Positions 6,748 through 12,542 of a DNA stretch of 17,820 nt are shown here, piece by piece. Both the position numbers and the translations under genes were made by a program. The notes beneath the pieces are model-generated. The model made no database searches, was not told the origin of the DNA, and saw only the letters and a list, made by a program, of their open reading frames with translations. The number at the start of each line of letters is the position of its first letter. Position 1 is the first letter of the stretch. The DNA is from Chloroflexota bacterium (GTDB lineage Bacteria > Chloroflexota > Limnocylindria > Limnocylindrales > CSP1-4): contig JACVXW010000074.1 of NCBI GenBank assembly GCA_015661135.1, positions 1 through 17,820 of the forward strand, in the 5' to 3' direction.

Positions 6748-7980
6748 TCAGGTCGGCTGGACGACCGAGACGGTGGCGACGACGAATGCCACCACAACGG
6801 CGGCGACGGCCGTCAGCGGTACGGTCCGGGCGGACGCTCGGCGCTCGACGCGCAGTGGCAGCAGGACCTGCCTGACGGCGGTGTAGCCGGCGTAGCCGAC
6901 GACGAAGACGACCCCGGGAGCGAGCGGCGAGCCGGCGAGCACGATGACCATGGTCACGACGCCCAGGAGGAGCCCGGCCCCGGATTCGAGCAGCTGGGTC
7001 GGGATCCGCCGCGCCCCCACCCGCCGATCCGACGACCAGATGCTCCATCGGCTCGCGGTGCAGCGGCCGGCGCAGCAGCCGGTCAGGAAGCAGCCGATCC
7101 GCCCGATTGCCACCGCGAAGAACACGCCTGGGGCGGCGGCGTCGAGGACGGCGCCGACCGGCAGGTCGAGCGTCGCGAGGATGACGGCGGCGACGATCGG
7201 GAAGACGATCAGGAAGCCGTCCACGGCCCAGCCGCCCCGGATGATCGACTCCCCCGGGTGCAAGACCGCATACCAGGCCTTGGCACCGATCAGTCCGAAC
7301 AGGATCGTCAGGCCGGAGGCCAGCAGGGATCGATTGACCGGGACGTCCCCGCGCCCCAGGATCGCCGACTGGACGGCCACGGCGAGGATGATGCTCAGAA
7401 CCCCGAGCACCGTGTAGATGCCCGGTATCACGGCCGGTTGCCGCGCCAGCGGGGCGAGCAGGGCCCAGCGGGTTCGCAGAGGCGCTTCGGGACCCGTGGC
7501 GACCGCCCAACGGCGCCACGACCAGGCCGCGGGATGGACCGCGTGAGCGGCTCTGCGAAGCCCGGCCGGTCGGATGAGCGCGCCGGTCACGGCCCACGCG
7601 CCGGCCGGGACACCGTGAACCGATGTCGTGATCGAGACGGGGCCGGTACCCGGCACGACGCCCTCGATGGTCTCGTCCTGGACAAACGTGTCGCGGGACA
7701 CGTGACCGCGGGACCCGACGCGGCGGCCGGTGAAGCGCACCGTCGCCGTGTACGACGCCGATCCTTGGCCGGAATCGAACCAGAACGATCCGACGACTGC
7801 CTGCGGCTCGGCGGCCTCGGGGCCCTTGGCCAGATGGTCCTTCACCGGCTGCGTGGTGCTGTCCGAAGGGAGCGACGCAGGCGCTCGACGCGCGGAATTG
7901 GGCGCGAGTGGCCCCAGCACCGGGATCCCGGGCGCTCGCGCCCGCGTCCTGCCGTCCTTCGCCGCCCGCCGTCGCCCCAC
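6748..7980 (-). CDS. Lgt-like (prolipoprotein diacylglyceryl transferase family) membrane protein with N-terminal extension
   Basis: The protein has 410 residues. An N-terminal part of about 180 residues contains a predicted beta-rich stretch (FWFDSGQGSASYTATVRF) and is not part of Lgt. It is followed by about seven hydrophobic segments from residue 185 on. The Lgt-like signature is GRIGCFLTGCCAGR at 293-306, with RRIPTQLLES (324-333) corresponding to the HPSQLYE block. The Lgt signature Asn and Glu positions (GRxGNxxNxE) are replaced by Cys, Thr and Cys, so true lipoprotein transferase activity is doubtful. The CC-containing variant is known in Lgt-like homologues. The start GTG is supported by GGGAG at 7990-7994 with a 9-nt gap. 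The probable promoter lies in an inverted repeat at 8019-8042. Confidence 0.7.
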   Translation of the reverse strand: MGRRRAAKDGRTRARAPGIPVLGPLAPNSARRAPASLPSDSTTQPVKDHLAKGPEAAEPQAVVGSFWFDSGQGSASYTATVRFTGRRVGSRGHVSRDTFVQDETIEGVVPGTGPVSITTSVHGVPAGAWAVTGALIRPAGLRRAAHAVHPAAWSWRRWAVATGPEAPLRTRWALLAPLARQPAVIPGIYTVLGVLSIILAVAVQSAILGRGDVPVNRSLLASGLTILFGLIGAKAWYAVLHPGESIIRGGWAVDGFLIVFPIVAAVILATLDLPVGAVLDAAAPGVFFAVAIGRIGCFLTGCCAGRCTASRWSIWSSDRRVGARRIPTQLLESGAGLLLGVVTMVIVLAGSPLAPGVVFVVGYAGYTAVRQVLLPLRVERRASARTVPLTAVAAVVVAFVVATVSVVQPT

Positions 7981-8018
7981 GGGTCTTGTCTCCCTGCGTC
8001 ACCCGCGGAACGGGCGGT

Positions 8019-8042
8019 AAGTACTACAGCCCTATAGTACTT
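8019..8042 (-). promoter_or_regulatory. Inverted repeat, candidate BlaI/MecI-type operator of the Lgt-like gene
   Basis: The arms AAGTACTA (8019-8026) and TAGTACTT (8035-8042) are perfect inverted copies around an 8-nt centre. The core reads TACTACA on one side and TATAGTA on the other, close to the TACTACA/TGTAGTA halves of BlaI/MecI operators. On the minus strand a TACTAT hexamer (8039-8034) can act as -10, so a bound repressor would block the Lgt-like gene, whose start is about 40 nt away. The site also contains the stop codon of the PPOX gene. Confidence 0.5.
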
Positions 8043-8502
8043 CACCCCAGCGCTTGACCCGGTCGATCGACATCCGGATGATCGGCCGGGAGTCCAGGTC
8101 GTGGTCGGCGTACTGCGGATACTTCGCGCGCAGTGCGCTGACGGCGCCGGCGTGCTCCTCGCGTTCGCGGGGCTCGGGCTCCATGAGGACGGCCCGGCCG
8201 GACAGTCGAATCCAGGCGAGCCCATGCCAGTCCTCGGACCAGCGGTCCACGAGGACGGTCACCGCGGGCAGGACGAGCAGGTCCCTAACCCGCGCCAGAA
8301 CGTGGGGATCGGCCGCCGACTTCGGCTTCTCGTCGAGCGGCGAGTAGAGGATCGCCCGGCCCAGCTCGTCGGCTGCGTCGGCGAGGACGAAGCAGATCGG
8401 CACGAGGCGCGGCTCTCCGTCCGGGCGGATCGTGGCGAGCACGGCCCGACGGGTCCCGGCAATGAAGGCCCGCTCGACAGTCGTGAGAATCGGCTCCGGC
8501 AT
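8032..8502 (-). CDS. PPOX-family F420-dependent oxidoreductase (Rv0121-like)
   Basis: The 156-residue protein has the pyridoxamine-phosphate-oxidase split barrel. Characteristic stretches are RRAVLATIRPDGEPRLVPICFVL (18-40), ILYSPLDEKPK (51-61), VRDLLVLPAVTVLVDRW (72-88), DWHGLAWIRLSGRA and KYPQYADH near the C-terminus. They match the F420-binding Rv0121 subgroup, in which DEKPK and the KYPQY segment are conserved. The role would be reduction of a small-molecule substrate with F420H2, but the substrate is unknown. The ATG is preceded by TAGTCT 7 nt upstream with no ribosome binding site. It is divergent from fdhD and shares its promoter bases. Confidence 0.85.
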   Translation of the reverse strand: MPEPILTTVERAFIAGTRRAVLATIRPDGEPRLVPICFVLADAADELGRAILYSPLDEKPKSAADPHVLARVRDLLVLPAVTVLVDRWSEDWHGLAWIRLSGRAVLMEPEPREREEHAGAVSALRAKYPQYADHDLDSRPIIRMSIDRVKRWGEVL

Positions 8503-8509
8503 GGCCCCC

Positions 8510-8519
8510 AGACTACACT
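8510..8519. promoter_or_regulatory. Overlapping divergent -10 elements for the PPOX gene and fdhD
   Basis: TACACT at 8514-8519 on the plus strand is followed by 6 nt and the GTG of fdhD. TAGTCT at 8515-8510 on the minus strand is followed by 7 nt and the ATG of the PPOX gene. The two hexamers share two bases within the near-symmetric decamer AGACTACACT. The two start codons are separated by only 23 bp. Confidence 0.55.
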
Positions 8520-8525
8520 CGTGGG

Positions 8526-9395
8526 GTGACCACGCCCCTCGATCAGGCCCTTCCTCTCCGCCACGTCACGAGCACGAAGGTCGTGGCCGTACGCGGCACG
8601 GAACTGGAGCTGCGAGACGATCTCGTCGTCGGCGAGGAGCCGCTGGAGATCCGCGCCGCCGGGCCGCGCCAGACGCCCGTGAGCGTCGCGGTCACGATGC
8701 GCACGCCGGGGTACGAGAAGGAGCTCGCGGTCGGGTTCCTCAGCTCGGAGGGGCTCCTCCGTGACAACGAGGTCCTGGGCGTGGATGTGGGCGACCCGGG
8801 CTTCATGGCCGAGCCGGACGACGCCGTCCTGGTCCGGTTGGCGCGTCGATTCGATCCCTCGCTCGTGGCCCAGCGGAACTTCGTGGCGACGGCCTCGTGC
8901 GGGATCTGCGGCAAGGCATCGATCGACGAAGTCGCCGTCCGCGCCGAACCGCTCCCGAAGGGTCTTCCGGTCGTCGCTCGGCAGGTGATCCTGTCGTTGC
9001 CGAACCGACTGCGCGAGGCGCAAGCGGCCTTCGAGCGGACGGGAGGATTGCACGCAGCAGGCCTCTTCGAGACCGACGGGCGGCTCGTCGCCGTGCGGGA
9101 GGACGTGGGCCGGCACAACGCCCTGGACAAGGTCATCGGGTCGCGCGTCCTCGCCCGAGAGTTGCCGCTGTGGGACCGCGTGCTGCTGGTCTCGGGGCGG
9201 GTATCGTTCGAGATCGTCCAGAAGGCGGCCGTCGCTGGGATCCCGATCATCTGCGCCGTCTCCGCCCCGTCCGATCTGGCGGTCCGTCTGGCGGATCGTC
9301 TCGGCGTCACGCTCGTCGGCTTTCTCCGTGGCGACGGCTTCAACGTCTACACGCACGACGAGCGGGTGGATCTGCGGGATATCCTCGCGAGGTGA
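8526..9395 (+). CDS. fdhD: FdhD, sulfurtransferase for formate dehydrogenase maturation
   Basis: FdhD takes sulfur from a cysteine desulfurase and delivers it to the bis-MGD cofactor of formate dehydrogenase. The 289-residue length is typical. Family blocks are EEPLEIR near 37, MRTPGYEKELAVGFLSSEGLL near 58-78, the redox loop SCGICGK with Cys125 and Cys128, RTGGLHAAGLF at 171-181, REDVGRHNALDK at 191-202 and SGRVSFEIVQKAAVAGIPI near 224-241. All key residues are present, so the gene looks functional. The GTG start follows TACACT by 6 nt. It overlaps the next membrane gene as GTGA. Its client would be the formate dehydrogenase locus about 2 kb away, which lacks a catalytic domain in this window. 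Confidence 0.95.
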   Translation: MTTPLDQALPLRHVTSTKVVAVRGTELELRDDLVVGEEPLEIRAAGPRQTPVSVAVTMRTPGYEKELAVGFLSSEGLLRDNEVLGVDVGDPGFMAEPDDAVLVRLARRFDPSLVAQRNFVATASCGICGKASIDEVAVRAEPLPKGLPVVARQVILSLPNRLREAQAAFERTGGLHAAGLFETDGRLVAVREDVGRHNALDKVIGSRVLARELPLWDRVLLVSGRVSFEIVQKAAVAGIPIICAVSAPSDLAVRLADRLGVTLVGFLRGDGFNVYTHDERVDLRDILAR

Positions 9396-9952
9396 ACGTC
9401 GCCCGTGTTCTCCAGTCCACCCTGGTCGTGGCATTCGGGATCAGCTGGGCGATCCGCACCTGGATCGGCCTCCAGGATCCGCAGTACTACCATCCCGTCA
9501 CTTCGCTCGACTACGCAGCGGTCTGGACGTACAGCGTGGCGCTCGTCCTTTCGAGCGGCGTCGTCTGGCTCATCGGCTGGCTCGCCCGTTCGCATCGACC
9601 GTCTGCGTTGACTGCCCTGATCGTGGGCGCCGGACTGCTCGTCGCAGCGATTGCAAACGGGTTCGAGGACGGCTTCGGGATGAAGTGGGTCGGCACCATC
9701 TACGTCGTCGGGGCGATGGTCGGCGGCTATGGGCTGTTCGTCCTGGCCGGAGCTCTGGCCTATGCGGGTGCCCGGTTCCTCGCGATCGCCGCGTTGACCA
9801 TGGTCCTGGGGTTCATCCTGCTCGGGAGCATCGGTGGGTTCTTCGTGCTCGCTCTGAGCCTCCTGTTTGCGGAGCGCCTCCTCCGCCGCCCTGAGACGCT
9901 CGCTCCCCGTCCCAGGCCGACCCCGGCCGCCGAGGCGACCCCCGAGGCTTGA
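9392..9952 (+). CDS. Small multi-spanning membrane protein of unknown function
   Basis: The 186-residue protein has about five hydrophobic segments: residues 5-20, 44-66, 72-88, 100-125 and 128-160. A Pro/Ala/Glu-rich cytosolic tail follows. A YYHPVTSLDYAAVW segment lies between the first two helices. I do not recognise a family. The GTG start overlaps the fdhD stop (GTGA), so it is translationally coupled to fdhD, but nothing in the sequence ties it to formate metabolism. After it comes a repeat-filled non-coding stretch. Confidence 0.7.
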   Translation: MNVARVLQSTLVVAFGISWAIRTWIGLQDPQYYHPVTSLDYAAVWTYSVALVLSSGVVWLIGWLARSHRPSALTALIVGAGLLVAAIANGFEDGFGMKWVGTIYVVGAMVGGYGLFVLAGALAYAGARFLAIAALTMVLGFILLGSIGGFFVLALSLLFAERLLRRPETLAPRPRPTPAAEATPEA

Positions 9953-10025
9953 CGCCGGGCGCAGCACCTGATGTAGGGCGACCCTCTCGCGAACCCGAGC
10001 GTCGGCCACGCCAGGCCCGCGCCGC

Positions 10026-10120
10026 GTCCCTCCACCCGCCCCGCGTCCCTCCGGCTGCGCGTGTCCCTCCACCCGCCCCGCGTCCCTCCACCCGCGCCGC
10101 GTCCCTCCGGCTGCGCGTGT
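10026..10120. repeat. GC-rich tandem repeat, five units of 18-19 bp
   Basis: GTCCCTCC recurs at 10026, 10045, 10063, 10082 and 10101. Two unit types are visible: one continues ACCCGC (copies 1, 3 and 4) and the other GGCTGCGCGTG (copies 2 and 5). The order is A-B-A-A-B. The last unit runs directly into a degenerate copy of the palindromic element. Confidence 0.85.
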
Positions 10121-10279
10121 CTGCTACGCACAATTTCGATGTCCATTGGGTCGAAACAGCTCAACTCGACACTCCAGCGGGACCTTCGCGCATGTTGCGT
10201 GCCCGTGGACCACCGTTGGGACGCGAAGAGCCGCCGGGGCGCGCTTCGGGCTCCCTAGCGCTGGCGCCGGAGGGTGTTG

Positions 10280-10307
10280 GGCGGCCGGATTGTGCGTCGC
10301 ACGCACA
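10280..10307. repeat. Single copy of the palindromic repeat element
   Basis: GGCGGCCGGATTGTGCG matches the conserved left part of the array units at 11311-11460 with one change from the third unit. Its palindrome TGTGCGTCGCACGCACA (10291-10307) has 7-bp arms and a CGC centre. Both arms differ from the array copies in a paired way (T/A instead of C/G), which keeps the stem. Confidence 0.7.
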
Positions 10308-10369
10308 TCGCACGTCGGCAGCCGGGCGATAACTCGCGGATAAGCGCCCGATCGTTCAATGCGGCACAC

Positions 10370-11173
10370 ATGTCCACGAGCCCGATCCTCGGAACCCGTG
10401 CGCTCGCCGCCGCGAAGCGCGATCTTCAACGCGCTCTCGGGATGCAGATCCGGCAGCTCCGCCTCGATGCCGGCGTGACACAAACCGCGCTTGGCCGAGT
10501 GTCGGGCGTGGACCGAAGCCACCTGTCGCGGATCGAGGCCGGCGTCGCGATTCCGAGCTTGGAGGCACTGATCGCCCTGGGTGCCGCGCTCGGATCCGAT
10601 CTCAGCGTGCGCCTCTACCCGGGATCAGGGCCGCGTATTCACGATCGCTTCCAGGCCCCGATGGTCGAAGCGTTGATCCGTCTCCTCGACCGATCGTTCA
10701 TCGTGCAGCCGGAGGTCGCGATCTCCGGGCCGGTCCGCGGCGTAATCGACCTCGTCGTGCGTGATCCTGAGCGCAGCCTGGTCATTGCATGCGAGGCTCA
10801 GTCGGAGCTCCGAAGGCTCGAAGAGACGCTTCGCCGAGCCGGCGAGAAGGCCGACGCGCTGTTCGCGCGATCCCGGAGTGGGGATCAAGGCGCACAACTC
10901 CTCCTCCTGCGGTCGACCGCGGACACGCGGGCCCTGGCAAATCGATTCCCGGCGACCCTCGGGGCGGCGTACCCGGCGGCAACGGCCGATGTCGTGGGCG
11001 CCCTGCGCGACGCCCGCCGCCCATGGCCGGGATCGGGGGTCGTGTGGGCTCGCGTCGAGCGAGGAGTGGCCACTATCCTCGACGCGCCTCCACGGGGCGT
11101 GCGCCTGGGTCGAGTGTCAAACGGAACGCCCGAGCACCGATCCGTGGCTGGCCCAGGCACGGACTACGCGTGA
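10370..11173 (+). CDS. XRE-type HTH protein with PD-(D/E)XK-like C-terminal domain
   Basis: The 267-residue protein has an XRE helix-turn-helix at about 23-78 (LGMQIRQLRLDAGVTQTALGRVSG, then DRSHLSRIEAG). The C-terminal region at 115-165 reads GPVRGVIDLVV, then RSLVIACEAQSELRRLEETLRRAGEKADAL. It resembles a restriction-endonuclease-like core found fused to HTH domains in Actinobacteria and Chloroflexi. Asp127 and Glu142 fit the D...ExK pattern, but Gln144 stands where Lys is usual. It may be a DNA-binding regulator with an inactive nuclease fold. The ATG at 10370 is preferred because the HTH begins soon after. Longer in-frame starts would run into the repeat element. It has no operon partner and is bracketed by repeats. 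Confidence 0.7.
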   Translation: MSTSPILGTRALAAAKRDLQRALGMQIRQLRLDAGVTQTALGRVSGVDRSHLSRIEAGVAIPSLEALIALGAALGSDLSVRLYPGSGPRIHDRFQAPMVEALIRLLDRSFIVQPEVAISGPVRGVIDLVVRDPERSLVIACEAQSELRRLEETLRRAGEKADALFARSRSGDQGAQLLLLRSTADTRALANRFPATLGAAYPAATADVVGALRDARRPWPGSGVVWARVERGVATILDAPPRGVRLGRVSNGTPEHRSVAGPGTDYA

Positions 11174-11534
11174 CTGCCACACACGTCTTCGTGGTCCAAG
11201 GAGCTCTCCTGGGTCCGGCGGCCCCACCCAGCGGCGGGCTCGCGCCGTATGTGTGGCTGCGAGCCACCACTGCAACGCGAGGAAGCCGGATTTCAGCGCC
11301 CGGGTCCGGGCGTTCGCGGGCGTTCGGCGGCCGAAATGTGCGCGCGGCGCACACCGCGGGCGTTCGCGGGCGTTCGGCGGCCGAAATGTGCGCGAGGCGC
11401 ACACCGCGGGCGTTCGCGGGCGTTCGGCGGCCGAATTGTGCGCGTGGTGCACAGCGCCGCGCGGACGCGGTACCGAGCGGCGGGCCACGGGCTCGGCGGA
11501 CCCGCGGAGGCGATTGGCCGTCGCGGTGTCAGCG
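11174..11534. other. Non-coding stretch between the XRE gene and the truncated fdhA
   Basis: I see no gene here. A small hairpin at 11253-11267 (GTGGCT, GCG loop, AGCCAC) precedes the 50-bp tandem array at 11311-11460. The next 74 bp lead to the fdhA stop. None of the three minus-strand frames upstream of the array continues a molybdopterin oxidoreductase sequence. Confidence 0.6.
11311..11460. repeat. Three-copy 50-bp tandem repeat carrying palindromes
   Basis: The units start at 11311, 11361 and 11411 with an exact 50-bp period. Each holds CGTTCGCGGG, then CGTTCGGCGGCCGAA, then a 17-nt palindrome at 11337-11353, 11387-11403 and 11437-11453. The first two palindromes are TGTGCGC, GCG or GAG, GCGCACA. 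The third has one arm change (GTGCACA), which still pairs as G-T. Units 1 and 2 are nearly identical; unit 3 has drifted at its end. There are no unique spacers, so this is not CRISPR. Confidence 0.9.
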
Positions 11535-12542
11535 TCAGCCGCGCCGGCGCTCGTTCGTGAACTCGAAGCCGAAGCGCCCCTTGATGCAGAGGTGTCCTTC
11601 GGTCACGGATGAGTCCAGCGGTGAGGTGACCTTCACGATCGTGTTGTCCTGGACGTGGAGGTCCAGGACACAGCCGACCCCGCAGTACGGGCAGATCGTC
11701 TCGGTCACGGTCTGGGCCGCCTCGTCCCAGGTCCCGGCGTCCCGCATCTCGTGTTCGGAGCGGAACATCAGCGCGCCGGTCGGGCAGACGCCGATGCAGT
11801 TGCCGCAGTACACGCACGCCGAGTCGGGGAGTGGCGTCGCCCATTCGGTGGAGATTCGGGCATCGAATCCGCGCCCGGCAACGGCGATCGCAAAGGTGTT
11901 CTGGGCGTCCTCCCCGCAGGCCTCGACGCACTTGTAGCAGAGGATGCACTTGCTGTAGTCACGGACATACAGCTCGTTGTCCACCTTGACCGGCTGGGCC
12001 ACGGTTGCGGCGCGGGCGGCCGCGGAGCCCTCCGGGGCGTGATGGTGGCCGGGCTCGTGCGCGTCACGCACACCGGCGCCCGCGGGCGGCGCCGCGACCC
12101 CAAACCGCGAGGCATCCGCCCCGTACCGCTCAGCCCACCGGGCGATGTCCCCGTCCGGCTCGCGTGGACCGGCCAGCGAGACATCCACGGACGATCCGAG
12201 GAACTCCAGGACCAGCTTGCGCGAGTGCCGAACCAGCTCGGATTCCGTCTGGATCTCCATGCCCGGCTCGACCTTGCGCGAGCAGGCGGGCACGAGCACC
12301 CGAGAACCGGTGACCTCCACGACGCAGACCCGGCAGACGTTGACCGGGGCCAGGTTCTCCAGGTAGCACAGCGTCGGCAGGTCCAGCCTGACCTCGACCC
12401 CGTCGATCGTGACGCTGACGGGCGGCGGCGCCTCGACGGCAGGCGCGACCGGGGTCCGCGAGGCGCGCGCGGGCGGGGTGGTGAACACCGCCTCAAGCTC
12501 AGGCGGCATCACGTATGGCGCGGGTCGATGCTCCAGGCTCAC
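11535..12542 (-). pseudogene. fdhA: Formate dehydrogenase alpha subunit, N-terminal Fe-S part only (truncated)
   Basis: The 335-residue protein is the electron-transfer front of an NAD-dependent formate dehydrogenase alpha subunit. It has a 2Fe-2S ferredoxin domain with Cys59, Cys70, Cys73 and Cys87, and two 4Fe-4S clusters (Cys199/202/205/209 and Cys243/246/249/253). The first cluster of the MopB catalytic fold follows, CPYCGVGC (Cys284/287/291) with Cys319 in LCIKG. It then stops at NERRRG, where full-length homologues run on for about 500-600 residues with the molybdopterin domain. The break falls inside a domain and close to the repeat array, so it looks like a truncation rather than a natural subunit split. 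The ferredoxin domain also lacks about 16 residues between GVEVR and DLPTLCY. GTG overlaps the NuoEF stop (GTGA). Confidence 0.8.

Larger units (their letters stand above)
9953..10369. other. Repeat-rich non-coding stretch before the XRE gene
   Basis: No convincing gene lies here. It holds a GC-rich tandem array (10026-10120), a degenerate copy of the palindromic element at about 10111-10133 in minus orientation (its minus-strand core reads TTGTGCGTAGCAGACAC), and a perfect copy at 10291-10307. The sequence just before the XRE start shows no Shine-Dalgarno sequence and no close TANNNT element. Confidence 0.6.

Noticed and set aside
6719..8002. 427-codon minus frame overlapping the Lgt-like gene
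   Set aside because: It is Arg/Gly-rich without membrane segments, while the alternative frame carries the GRIGCFLTGCC signature and hydrophobic helices.
11311..11460. CRISPR array
   Set aside because: Units are contiguous 50-bp copies without unique spacers, only three are present, and no cas gene is in the window.
11535..11537. TGA of fdhA as a selenocysteine codon
   Set aside because: The selenocysteine of formate dehydrogenases lies more than 100 residues further on. A second in-frame TGA follows two codons later and no catalytic sequence comes after it.
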